From a virus, in the IMG/VR virus record IMGVR_UViG_3300021338_000064, positions 1-47,269 of that record: 47,269 nt of DNA. One strand, written 5' to 3'. The notes below the pieces were generated by a model. It was given only the letters and a program-made list of their open reading frames with translations. It had not been told where the DNA came from and did not search any database. A program made the position numbers and the translations under genes. Of the stretch, positions 23,182 through 30,780 are shown piece after piece. The first letter of the stretch is position 1. The number at the start of each line of letters is the position of its first letter.

Positions 23182-24726
23182 CTAGTCAAACTCCGTGCTG
23201 CGGCCGTAGTAGTCGTCGAGCGCAGCTACGATGCGCTCCTGAATCTGGAGTTGGGTCGTGGCCGACCAGTCGAGGTCGAGCTCTGCATCGGGCGGGCCTG
23301 CCGGGTTGATCCCCGTGTCGTACGGCCAGTTCCCCGCCCCGGTGGCGTGCCCCCCGTAGATCCGCGAGCCATCTGGCGAGATCAGGTCGTCGAACGGGTT
23401 TGGCAGACCCGCCGGCGACGAGAAGGTCATGTCCCCGCGCGGGTCAACATCCCAGAGCGCGTACGCCCAAGCCCATGTGTGGATGATGGTCGCAATCGCG
23501 TTCTGGTGCGAGTTCCTCGGGAACCACGTTGGCCCGTCGGGGTCCTCCGGGTCGATGGGAACCGCAACATCCCCCTGGCTTCGCATAGGCCACGCGAGGT
23601 TCGCACCGCCGGGCTGGAGCGAGTTCGAGTGGGTCAAAGCCGCATACGAGGGCACGGGACTCGTAAGCCCAGACCCTACTGATCCGGAGGCCCCTCTGAC
23701 GCAACGAGACAAGACGTAGTGGTCGGGAAGGACTGCCCCCACCACGCCCTCGTTCTCAAGTTGCCGAGCTCCGAGGACTTGGAGTCGAACAGTTCGGTCG
23801 AAGTCGGAGAGGTCGAGATCGGCGTTCGGGTTGAACCCCTCGTGGGTCATCCGCAGTACGACACCGTTGACCCCGCCAGCACGGAGCTCAGACGCGACCC
23901 TCCGCACAACTTCCAGAATCACACCATGGGTGTTCGGGTTGGTTCCTCCGGCACCCGGAAGCACCTCCCAGTCGATCCCGGCGCCGGGGTTCAGATCCTG
24001 GTTCCGGCGAAAATCGGACGTCAGGACAACCTGGTCGTACGTGTTCGAAGGAACCGAAAGCACGGCATCGACAGCGTCGGTTGAGCCGACCCCTCCTGAC
24101 TGGTCGATGGTGGGGTGGAGGGCCATCCCTCCGAGTGTCATTGACGTGAACCAACCGTCGTTGTCCCCGATCGTCGTATCCAAGTACGGGGGGGGGCCAA
24201 GGGAAACGGAGCTGCCCGCGAGACGCTGCCCAAGGTAGTAGGCCAGAAGCGCGGGGATCCCCCCGAAGTTTTGAGTGTAACTGTTCCCGACGAACGCCAC
24301 CGACGCGTCGAGGCCGAGAGAGGGCACGACGAGGCCAGAACCACCGAGCTGTAGGGACACCGCGCCGGTTGGCACGACGACGCGGTAGCCATCGGCGATG
24401 GAAATCGGCGACGGCAAGGCGCCTGCCCACCGAACGCCAGAGGGGTCCTCGACGGCCCAATGCGTCGCAGTGCCCCAACTTCCGACTGCGCCAGGTGTCA
24501 GCTCGAGGGCCTGGGCGTTCTGCATCTGCCGGCGCCCACCTGCACCCGCGGTTGGCAACGCCCAGTTGGCCGGGACAAGGGCCAGCCGGGAGTAGTCCCC
24601 ACCGCTCAGCTCGACGCCCGCGCCAAGCGGGTCGCCGTTGTAGAGCGCGAGCTCGCCTGCCACCGCAAGCGCAGTGATGCCGCGCAGGCGGTTGAGGACA
24701 GCATCCGCCTCGACGTTGCTGATCAC
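23182..24726 (-). CDS. Tail fibre with SGNH-hydrolase-like domain
   Basis: A 514-aa protein from ATG 24726, overlapping the gp25-like gene stop by four bases. Residues 1-135 match the short fibre protein at 11044-11442 (MISNVEADAVLNRLRG, YNGDPLGAGVELSGG). After residue about 138 an SGNH-like domain begins: VAFVGNSYT (block I nucleophile Ser position in G-N-S) with a far C-terminal FPRNSHQNAIAT (Ser-His before a helix, block V His position). Such domains are esterases or deacetylases, in phages often acting on acetylated surface polysaccharide. The oxyanion Gly/Asn blocks are not certain by eye. Likely a receptor-recognising or receptor-modifying fibre. Confidence 0.7.
   Translation of the reverse strand: MISNVEADAVLNRLRGITALAVAGELALYNGDPLGAGVELSGGDYSRLALVPANWALPTAGAGGRRQMQNAQALELTPGAVGSWGTATHWAVEDPSGVRWAGALPSPISIADGYRVVVPTGAVSLQLGGSGLVVPSLGLDASVAFVGNSYTQNFGGIPALLAYYLGQRLAGSSVSLGPPPYLDTTIGDNDGWFTSMTLGGMALHPTIDQSGGVGSTDAVDAVLSVPSNTYDQVVLTSDFRRNQDLNPGAGIDWEVLPGAGGTNPNTHGVILEVVRRVASELRAGGVNGVVLRMTHEGFNPNADLDLSDFDRTVRLQVLGARQLENEGVVGAVLPDHYVLSRCVRGASGSVGSGLTSPVPSYAALTHSNSLQPGGANLAWPMRSQGDVAVPIDPEDPDGPTWFPRNSHQNAIATIIHTWAWAYALWDVDPRGDMTFSSPAGLPNPFDDLISPDGSRIYGGHATGAGNWPYDTGINPAGPPDAELDLDWSATTQLQIQERIVAALDDYYGRSTEFD
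24602..24648. repeat. 47-bp inverted-repeat copy B (with 11125-11171)
   Basis: The reverse complement of this segment matches 11125-11171 at 46 of 47 positions (one C/T difference). It encodes the shared YNGDPLGAGVELSG part of the two fibre paralogues. Confidence 0.9.
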
Positions 24727-25091
24727 ACTCCCCCCAGCGGACGATCGAACACAAGCTCGCCCAGGTCCGTGTCAGCGCGGAACCACACACCGAGGCGGCG
24801 CGTCTCCTGGTCGTAGGTGAGCCGAGGCCCCTCCAGCATCGACCGCACACCGGGGCGACTAAGGATGGCCTCTCGGTAGACGGCCTCAAGCCGCGCAACG
24901 GGAGTGCCGGCAGCCGTGATCTCTTCGATGAAGGGCATCCCCCTGTCGACCGCGAACACAAGCTCGCCGCGGATGAGGCTGAGGTAGACCCACACCCCCT
25001 GGGCGATTTCCTCGATGCCCGAGATGGACACCCAGGAACCGTTCTCGACCGCGAGGTCACCGGTCGCCATGTCGATCTTCAGCACCGTCAT
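24723..25091 (-). CDS. Baseplate wedge protein, gp25/Mu gp46-like
   Basis: A 122-aa protein from ATG 25091. The pattern GDLAVENGSWVSISGIEEIA, QGVWVYLSLIRGELVF and DRGMPF is that of the gp25-like/DUF2634 family (W in P2, gp46 in Mu), which initiates sheath assembly on the baseplate. Overlaps of four bases on both sides, with the spike and fibre genes, show tight co-translation. Position just before baseplate J-type genes is as in other contractile phages. Confidence 0.8.
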   Translation of the reverse strand: MTVLKIDMATGDLAVENGSWVSISGIEEIAQGVWVYLSLIRGELVFAVDRGMPFIEEITAAGTPVARLEAVYREAILSRPGVRSMLEGPRLTYDQETRRLGVWFRADTDLGELVFDRPLGGV

Positions 25092-25744
25092 CCGATCGTC
25101 ACCCTCTCCGAGCCAGAGGCGATGAGCCCCGCCGTGGTGGGCACCGCAGGCAGCGTCCCGGGGGCGAGCCCGTTCACGTACGACGCGACCTGTCCGAGCC
25201 AGCTGCTGAGGTCGCCCCCAATGGCCACCTCGTCGCCGACACGCGCGGCCGGTTCGGTTCCTTCTGCAATCTGGACGTCACCCTCAGGACCGACGCGCAG
25301 CGCGTTCATCAGAGGCCCACGAAGTACGAAGTCGGCTGTCTCTCCGGGGTTGGGGTCGACGTCGGCAGACGGGGCCTGCGGCAGGACCATCACGTCGCTG
25401 AGGTTGTGCATGCGGGCCGAGTTCGGGACGTAGGTGGGCTCTCCACGCAGCCACCGGTCGATGGAGCGGTCGAAGACGACGAGCGTCACGCGGTCGTTGG
25501 ACGCCAGGGGCCACACCAGCTCGAAGCCACCTCCACCTGGGAACATCACCGGCACGTTCGGAATCGGCGGGAGCACTCTCCCTTCTCGACCGTGGGTGAT
25601 CAGGCTCGGCGCCGGCTGGATCGCGGCGCGACGCGTGGTTGGTTCGTAGCCGACCACCGTGCCCGGGACCGTGGTCCGGATGCGCTTCTGCAGGTCGCGC
25701 TGAGCAGCCTCTGTAGCCGCGACGAAGCCTCGCTGGCGGGTCAC
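25088..25744 (-). CDS. Central spike / Gp138-type baseplate protein
   Basis: A 218-aa protein from ATG 25744. The N-terminal OB-like domain matches the Gp138 N-terminal family: PGTVVGYEPTTRRAAIQPA, then PPIPNVPVMFPGGGGFELVW, VTLVVFDRSIDRWLRG and ARMHNLSDVMVLP. The C-terminal part is a short Gly/Thr-rich beta segment fit for a trimeric spike. Known relatives (Mu gp45 type) form the membrane-piercing tip of contractile tails. Confidence 0.82.
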   Translation of the reverse strand: MTRQRGFVAATEAAQRDLQKRIRTTVPGTVVGYEPTTRRAAIQPAPSLITHGREGRVLPPIPNVPVMFPGGGGFELVWPLASNDRVTLVVFDRSIDRWLRGEPTYVPNSARMHNLSDVMVLPQAPSADVDPNPGETADFVLRGPLMNALRVGPEGDVQIAEGTEPAARVGDEVAIGGDLSSWLGQVASYVNGLAPGTLPAVPTTAGLIASGSERVTIG

Positions 25745-26793
25745 AGCCCCACCGCCTTGATTGGGTGTAGCTCAGCGGTCACCGCGTGGCGGCCCTCGGC
25801 AAGCGTCGAGACTTCGAAGAGCGCACGATGGCATCGCGCCACTCCGGTGTAGTCACGGCTTCGTACGGCCGCCGCAGCACCAGGCAGCAGCCGGGGCTCC
25901 ATCAGCGTCGACACCTCGACCACGTCCCCCTCGCGCTGGCGTGGCCGCCCGATCATCCCGGTCTCAGGCGAGATCACCACCGGGGGCCCGGGGCTCACAT
26001 CGCGTGGTCCGTACACAACGAGCTCGCCGTTGACGATGGTCCAGCTGACCTCATCCTCGGTGCTGGTCCCGATGCGCTCGAGTACGGACTGATCGCTGAG
26101 GTACAGCGACCACCGCAGCAACTCGTCGAGCACCGCCCGGGCATCTCCCGTCGCGGTGTAGCCGTACTCGTGTACAGCCGGCCCAAGCCACGCAGCCAGA
26201 CGCGCTTGCGTGTCCGGGAACATCGAGATCCCCGCCGTCCGGGCCGTATCCACGATGGTCGTGAGCACGGGCGTTCCTGGACCCCACGATTTGGAAACGA
26301 TCGCCTCGCGGAGGCGAGCGGCAGCGTCCCCGCAGTCGATGTCCGTCCGCCAAGTCGTGTTGTCCGGGCGCCAGTGCTTGATGATGTCCGGCGAGCCCTC
26401 GAAGATCTGCTGCAGCTGCTGCCCGTAGCCTGCGAACAACTTCAGGTGGGAGACACCTGCGAGGTGATCGAGCACGAGCGAGCTGCCCCCGCCTTTGAGC
26501 GCCGCAGCTTCGACGGCTGTACGTTGCACCTCGGAAGCCGAGGTCCGGGGCTCGACCATCGACGCAAGCCACTCTCGCGACCTCCGGTTCAAGTTGAGCA
26601 GAGTGACCGTCGCACGGTTGGCGTCGGGAGACAGCGAGTACTCCACGCGTGCCTGCATCGGGATCGGCTCGCGGACAACCTCGACCGGAGTCCCGGGAGG
26701 CGCCACGCCAACACCTCCGATGGAGCTCAGCATCAGCAGCGGAACGCCCTGCCCCCACACCTCGAGCCTCGCGCTGCGCCCCTCCTTACGCAT
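25741..26793 (-). CDS. Baseplate hub protein
   Basis: A 350-aa protein. ATG 26793 is selected; a longer frame begins with low-complexity antisense text. It opens RSARLEVWGQGVPLLM and contains LLNLNRRSREWL and a C-terminal MIGRPRQREGDVVEVSTLME, RDYTGVARCHRALFEVSTL, typical of phage hub proteins (Mu gp44/T4 gp27-like, late control D superfamily). The hub links tube, spike and wedges. It overlaps the plug protein upstream by eight bases and the spike gene downstream by four. Confidence 0.75.
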   Translation of the reverse strand: MRKEGRSARLEVWGQGVPLLMLSSIGGVGVAPPGTPVEVVREPIPMQARVEYSLSPDANRATVTLLNLNRRSREWLASMVEPRTSASEVQRTAVEAAALKGGGSSLVLDHLAGVSHLKLFAGYGQQLQQIFEGSPDIIKHWRPDNTTWRTDIDCGDAAARLREAIVSKSWGPGTPVLTTIVDTARTAGISMFPDTQARLAAWLGPAVHEYGYTATGDARAVLDELLRWSLYLSDQSVLERIGTSTEDEVSWTIVNGELVVYGPRDVSPGPPVVISPETGMIGRPRQREGDVVEVSTLMEPRLLPGAAAAVRSRDYTGVARCHRALFEVSTLAEGRHAVTAELHPIKAVGL

Positions 26794-27127
26794 CGCTGAC
26801 CTCCGACGCTGGGATGTAGACCAGCTGCACACGGCCAGAGAAGAGGTCGCGCCGGCCCGCCCTTTGGCCCAGGCCGCTCGTGTCCACCGCAACCAGGCGA
26901 CCAGGAGGGAACTCCTCCCCCACGAACTGACGGAGCATGTTGACACCCAGCGTGAAACGCAGACCACGGAGCAAGTACGACCCGTCGTCGCGCTTCAGGT
27001 CGAACGTCCAGAACTCGCCTGTGGTGTTCCACGCGAAGGCAAACCGATACGCGCGGCCGTCGAGCACTGCTCGCAGGTCGTCGTCACGGGCGCGCTCCGT
27101 GGAGATGGGCAGGTAGACCGCCATCAC
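26786..27127 (-). CDS. Baseplate plug protein, Pam3 gp18-like
   Basis: A 113-aa protein from ATG 27127. LDGRAYRFAFAWN, EFWTFDLKRDDGSYLLRGLR, LGVNMLRQF and FPPGRLVAVD reproduce the pattern of small baseplate proteins of Pam3-like myophages. It probably seals or positions the spike within the hub. It is translationally coupled to its neighbours. Confidence 0.7.
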   Translation of the reverse strand: MMAVYLPISTERARDDDLRAVLDGRAYRFAFAWNTTGEFWTFDLKRDDGSYLLRGLRFTLGVNMLRQFVGEEFPPGRLVAVDTSGLGQRAGRRDLFSGRVQLVYIPASEVSDA

Positions 27128-27687
27128 ACCGCTCCTGCGGCAGCGGCCGCGGTGGATGGGTCAACCGGGAGCGGCGTCTGCAAGCCCGACGCGGCTTCGG
27201 CCTCGGCAAGGTCGCGTACCGCAGCGGCCACTGCCGCTTGCGTCGTCGTGTATGCCACTCGGTCACGGACGAGGTGCGCCCGAAAGCGGAGCGTCGTCGA
27301 TGTTCGGGCGTCTCGCTCGACCACGAGCGACTGGCCGTCGGCGAAGACCATCCGCGGATAGACGTCGAGCGACGTCACCACAACGAACGGCTCGTGGCTG
27401 CGCTTCAGAGCGACGAACTCCGCCCACGCGGCGGCTGACCGGGCGTCCGAGAAGAGACCGGTGACGAAGTCGACCCCCGCGAAACCGACCGGAGCGACAT
27501 CCGAGATCAGCCCCTCAAGCACCAGCTCGGGAGGAAGGTCTTCCGCGTGATCGCTACGCTCGGCTCCATCCTCAACCGGATACGGGGATCGGCGCACGCC
27601 CTCCGCGTGCTGCTCGGCTACTGTGCAGTCGAGCTCGATGTGCCCGAGCTTTGGCCGGTTGGCCAGGAAGAGGTCGACGAGGCCCAT
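27124..27687 (-). CDS. Dit-like distal tail / baseplate protein
   Basis: A 187-aa protein from ATG 27687. The beta-rich N-terminus with IELDCTVAEQHAEGVRRSPY, PVEDGAERSDHAEDLPPELV and LEGLISDVAP is the conserved core of the Dit-like phage tail proteins (DUF-type relatives in Pam3/XM1 phages). The C-terminus is Ala-rich and helical. Known role: ring joining tube to baseplate. Confidence 0.75.
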   Translation of the reverse strand: MGLVDLFLANRPKLGHIELDCTVAEQHAEGVRRSPYPVEDGAERSDHAEDLPPELVLEGLISDVAPVGFAGVDFVTGLFSDARSAAAWAEFVALKRSHEPFVVVTSLDVYPRMVFADGQSLVVERDARTSTTLRFRAHLVRDRVAYTTTQAAVAAAVRDLAEAEAASGLQTPLPVDPSTAAAAAGAV

Positions 27688-27693
27688 GGCTTC

Positions 27694-28104
27694 CTAGTCG
27701 ACGCCGGTCCAGACGCACTCGGCTTGGAACACGTTGCACGCCATCTGGTGCAGCGTGAAATGGTCGACGAAGACTGCATCGGAACCCTTCGTCTCACGAG
27801 GCCGGCTGACGACGGTGATCGGGCCGACGCTGCAGCCAACCGACTTGAAGCCGTGCCCCCGCGCCATCTCCTCGAGGCGCTCGAAGATGACGCCCGCAAT
27901 CACAGGCAGCACAACCACGGCGACACTCGCCGTCGGGTTGTCGACGGCGTGCTCCAGGGCGGCCCGGAGCATCTTCTCAGTCCGGCCAGACCCGCGACCA
28001 CCAGCGATGCGACGCTCCGTCGCGCGAGCCTCCTTCAAGGCACCCGCGTCGACCACGATCTCCCCGATGCTCAGCCCTTGGCTGATGGTCTCCCCGGAGG
28101 ACAT
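27694..28104 (-). CDS. Small tail-module protein with P-loop-like motif
   Basis: A 136-aa protein from ATG 28104, with GAGG just upstream. Near residue 34 it has RIAGGRGSGRTEKMLRAALE, which looks like a Walker A loop (GxGSGxT) except that the usual Lys is Arg, followed by a helix and a hydrophobic strand VAVVVLP. It then reads like the first alpha-beta-alpha part of an ATPase but stops before a clear Walker B. It could be a degenerate or regulatory nucleotide-binding protein, or the resemblance could be chance. Not recognised as a standard tail family. Confidence 0.6.
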   Translation of the reverse strand: MSSGETISQGLSIGEIVVDAGALKEARATERRIAGGRGSGRTEKMLRAALEHAVDNPTASVAVVVLPVIAGVIFERLEEMARGHGFKSVGCSVGPITVVSRPRETKGSDAVFVDHFTLHQMACNVFQAECVWTGVD

Positions 28105-28165
28105 TCCACCTCAGCATGCAACCCGACTACAGCAACGAAAATCGGGACATCGCGAGGCGAGAAAG

Positions 28166-28196
28166 AAGGGCCGCCGCGATGTGCGCGACGGCCCTT
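28166..28196 (-). terminator. Intrinsic-type terminator after the 49-aa gene
   Basis: AAGGGCCG (28166-28173) pairs with CGGCCCTT (28189-28196), with further CGCG/CGCG pairing inside. On the minus strand the hairpin begins six bases after the TAA of the 49-aa gene and is followed by CTTTCTC, a moderate T-rich tail. It would separate the inserted segment from the downstream tail genes. Confidence 0.55.
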
Positions 28197-28201
28197 CCGG
28201 G

Positions 28202-28351
28202 TTATGGGGCTGACAGACCCAGGACCGCGCTGAGGTAGTCCTCAACGTGGTATGCGACCGGTCGTCCCGCGGTTTCGCGGATTACGACCCTCCTGGTGCC
28301 CCCGCAGGGGCAGTCGCGCTTCGTGCATGGATACGTCCGGAAATCGGACAT
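28202..28351 (-). CDS. 49-aa Cys-rich small protein
   Basis: ATG 28351 follows AAGGAGA at good spacing on the minus strand, and TAA 28204-28202 is followed immediately by a terminator hairpin. The protein has CTKRDCPCGG near residues 9-18, a compact Cys cluster that could bind zinc, then a short beta/helical tail. Below usual annotation length limits, but start, ribosome site, stop and terminator agree. Function unknown; it sits in the ImmA/XRE segment. Confidence 0.65.
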   Translation of the reverse strand: MSDFRTYPCTKRDCPCGGTRRVVIRETAGRPVAYHVEDYLSAVLGLSAP

Positions 28352-28524
28352 GACGTGTTGTCTCCTTGCAACTGGCCAGCCTTGACCCTGCGCGGCTCGA
28401 CGTGCATATTTCTTGGGCTCGGGAGAGCACCAATACGCACGACCGTCTAAGCACGGACTGGCGTTTTGCCTGGCTCCCCGTCGAGGCGGCTACCTCGGCG
28501 GTGGGGTCGGCGAAGTCTAGAGGG

Positions 28525-29184
28525 CTACCGGGTGATGTAGAGCCGCCCCCCGTGCAGCTGGATCGGGTAGTGACGCGAGCGGGAGAGCAATCCAAGGTGG
28601 GTCTCCACCATTTTCGTGCTCACGCTGAAGAGTGCCGAGAGACGGTGAACGGCCTGCCCTCCGAGCTGCAACAGTGCTTCCAGCGGCATCAGCAGCTCCC
28701 CTGCGAAGGCCCACGCTTGCCACTCAGGGTCCTCGTATGAGGGGAGGTCCTTTCGCCTGTGCAAGACAGCGGTTGCCACCTGCCCGCTAGGGTCATGGTG
28801 CGAGAGGACCCGAAGCACGTTGTGGTGCAGGAGAGCATGACCACACTCGTGCGCGGCTGTGGTTCTCGCGATCTTGAAATTGGAGCCACCGCTTGCGAGT
28901 GCTTCGAACAGGGAGTTGCGCATGATGATGACGCAGTGCCCCCGCTCATACTTCGTCACCGCGAAGCTGCCCCCCATCAGGCAATCGTCTTCGCTATAGA
29001 CCTGACACCCGAGTCGCGGAAGGTCCTCGTCAACCAAACGGAGGACATCCACCGGCTCGTCGGGCCGGTAGCGCAAGTAGCGACGCAGCGAGGCTGCTTC
29101 GTTGATGATCGACACGAGAGACCGACCAGGCACGCGGAGAACTTGTTCGGAGAGAGATTTGCTCATCGGTCTACTCGTCGACAC
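28525..29184 (-). CDS. ImmA/IrrE-family metallo-endopeptidase
   Basis: A 219-aa protein from ATG 29184, overlapping the XRE gene end by 14 bases. AAHECGHALLHH (His112, Glu113, His116) is the zinc-peptidase site, and EWQAWAFAGELLMP with Glu163 is the family's second signature, giving the third zinc ligand and the LLMP turn. In ICEBs1 and related elements ImmA cleaves the partner repressor (ImmR) after DNA damage to induce the element. The adjacent overlapping XRE gene is the natural substrate here. This is a non-RecA-coprotease route to prophage induction. Confidence 0.9.
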   Translation of the reverse strand: MSTSRPMSKSLSEQVLRVPGRSLVSIINEAASLRRYLRYRPDEPVDVLRLVDEDLPRLGCQVYSEDDCLMGGSFAVTKYERGHCVIIMRNSLFEALASGGSNFKIARTTAAHECGHALLHHNVLRVLSHHDPSGQVATAVLHRRKDLPSYEDPEWQAWAFAGELLMPLEALLQLGGQAVHRLSALFSVSTKMVETHLGLLSRSRHYPIQLHGGRLYITR

Positions 29185-29536
29185 CGAGAAGGCGCAGAAG
29201 CTCGTTCAAGGTGGATTCATCAAGGCTCCCCTCCTGCGCACGGCGCTGGAAGGCGAGTGCCGCCTCTTGAAACGTCGGCGCCTGCCCCTGCAAAGGGATC
29301 GAGACGCCTCGAGACAGGACGGCCAGTCGTTGCAATTCGCCGAGGTCGATGCTGGGCAGCGCTTCTTTGAGCGTGCCCCAGTGGCGCTCGGCGAGAAGCG
29401 TCGGATGCGGGCTGCCTTTCCCGCGCTCGACGTTGCTGAGGAAGACGTGACTCACCCCCAGCATGCGTGACAGCGCGCGCAGGGAGACTCCCTCCCGCTC
29501 GCGTGCATCACGCAGATATGTTCCAAAATTGGCCAC
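29171..29536 (-). CDS. XRE-family repressor (ImmR-like partner of ImmA)
   Basis: A 121-aa protein. GTG 29536 is selected since it opens MANFGTYLRDAREREGVSLR, the normal start of an XRE helix-turn-helix; the longer frame runs through the promoter. The HTH reads LRALSRMLGVSHVFLSNVERGK (split here: recognition helix SHVFLSNVE). The C-terminal 60 residues (from LQRLAVLSRG) are helical and may be the ImmA-sensitive or dimerisation part. The stop lies inside the ImmA start region, so the two are co-translated. It is the best candidate for the lysogeny repressor in this window. Confidence 0.85.
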   Translation of the reverse strand: MANFGTYLRDAREREGVSLRALSRMLGVSHVFLSNVERGKGSPHPTLLAERHWGTLKEALPSIDLGELQRLAVLSRGVSIPLQGQAPTFQEAALAFQRRAQEGSLDESTLNELLRLLGVDE

Positions 29537-29541
29537 GCCAC

Positions 29542-29570
29542 ATGTTAACCTCGCGTGGTTACCGGCGCAA
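29542..29570 (-). promoter_or_regulatory. Promoter of XRE-ImmA operon with operator in spacer
   Basis: On the minus strand -35 TTGCGC (29570-29565) and -10 TAACAT (29547-29542) are exactly 17 bases apart. The dyad GGTAACC-ACGCGA-GGTTAAC (29563-29544; 6 of 7 arm positions symmetric) fills the spacer and reaches into the -10. Transcription would start at about the GTG codon, giving a leaderless message. An operator inside the promoter suggests the repressor controls itself. Confidence 0.5.
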
Positions 29571-29777
29571 CCCAATGGTACAAAATATGGAGTTTTGACC
29601 CAGGTATCGGCGGACAACCACAAGATGTTGTGGCGTCAGGCGTTCAGCCCTGCCGACTATAGGATTCCGGCCATTCGGCCGAAAAGGACCTATTCGGGCA
29701 GCGACGTGCGACGCGGGTCAGGTCGCGCCACACGAGATCGAAAGATCGCCACCAGGGGAGGAGCCCCCCACACTTCG

Positions 29778-30008
29778 TCAACTCTCAGTAACTCGGACCG
29801 TGTTGCGCGTGGCCGAAACTGCGCAAGGGCTCTCCGCACGAAGCAGCTTCAGCACCTCTCGAGCTTCGGAGTCAGCCTGCGCCTCATCCGGAAATCGCTT
29901 CTGCCACTCGCCCCTGCCGGTCATAGTCCAGTTTCGGTTTTCGAGCAATACTCGATGGCCCTCGGATTCGCCTACAGCAAACGCGATCTGGGCGACGACC
30001 GTCTTCAT
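29778..30008 (-). CDS. Hypothetical small protein
   Basis: A 76-aa protein from ATG 30008, overlapping the upstream 90-aa gene by four bases (ATGA). Acidic/basic mixed helical text, no recognised motif. It is the last gene of a short leftward operon beside the XRE/ImmA pair. Confidence 0.55.
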   Translation of the reverse strand: MKTVVAQIAFAVGESEGHRVLLENRNWTMTGRGEWQKRFPDEAQADSEAREVLKLLRAESPCAVSATRNTVRVTES

Positions 30009-30277
30009 ACCGACACCGGCTCTGGGCAGATCACGACTGCGATGGTCGAAATCTGTCTAATCGCCGCCTCCAGCCCCCTTGCCGCCTTCTCAGCAGCCGC
30101 CGGGTCCTCGAAGTCCTGGGAGTACAGTTGCCTCGTAAGCATCTTGCCCTCCGACTCATCGAAAACTCTCTCCTCGTCGACGACCCAGCCGCCGGATTCG
30201 CCGACACGCCGGCAATGCCCCCGGATGTCGAGCTCATCGTCGCCGTGGATCTTGATGGTTAGCTTCATCTTCCTCAT
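30005..30277 (-). CDS. Hypothetical small protein
   Basis: A 90-aa protein; ATG 30277 follows GGAG at about eight bases and gives RKMKLTIKIHGDDELDIRGH as the start, a beta-type opening. The C-terminal half is helical (DPAAAEKAARGLEAAIRQI). No family recognised. Coupled to the next gene by an ATGA overlap. Confidence 0.6.
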   Translation of the reverse strand: MRKMKLTIKIHGDDELDIRGHCRRVGESGGWVVDEERVFDESEGKMLTRQLYSQDFEDPAAAEKAARGLEAAIRQISTIAVVICPEPVSV

Positions 30278-30321
30278 CGCGCTTGCTCCAGTCTGTGTTG
30301 AAACGAATACTCCCACAGCAT

Positions 30322-30660
30322 TCAGATGCGCTGCTTCCTTCTTCGGAAGCGTTCCCGCAGCAGCTTTTTGAGAACAGCGTTATTCCCCTCAATGACCTCG
30401 CTGCGTTTCTTCCGGAAGAGGGGCCCCGCCTTTGCCTTTCCCTTGGTCGTGACCTGATGAATGAACTTCCGCGTGATTTCCTCATGCCCCATACGTGCCT
30501 TGCGACTGTTGCGCACCAGTTTGACCAGGCCCCGCTCGCGAAGGGCTGTGACAGTGCGGTTCTTGAAACTCAGAGGGCCCGGGGACCCCGCATAGATATC
30601 CAAGAGCATGTTCTTCATGGAACTGCTCAGCTCTTCGCTTTTCTTCTTTCTTCTTGTCAC
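30322..30660 (-). CDS. Basic winged-helix-like protein
   Basis: A 112-aa protein from GTG 30660 with GGAG about ten bases upstream. It is strongly basic at both ends (RRKKK; RFRRRKQR). The middle (EELSSSMKNMLLDIYAG, then NRTVTALRERGLVKLV and a short wing ending TTKGKAKAG) looks like a winged helix related to small MarR/phage-type DNA-binding domains. It is probably a DNA- or RNA-binding regulator in the inserted segment. A longer frame upstream was rejected as non-protein-like. Confidence 0.6.
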   Translation of the reverse strand: MTRRKKKSEELSSSMKNMLLDIYAGSPGPLSFKNRTVTALRERGLVKLVRNSRKARMGHEEITRKFIHQVTTKGKAKAGPLFRKKRSEVIEGNNAVLKKLLRERFRRRKQRI

Positions 30661-30780
30661 GCTACGCCGTCTCCGCGGCGGAACCTGAGTCTCCAGCCTA
30701 CGGGTGTCAATACGTGGGCGGAAGCCATTGAGATGCGCCGGGTTGACCCCCGCCTCGCCTCGGCTGGAAACTCCCGGGCG

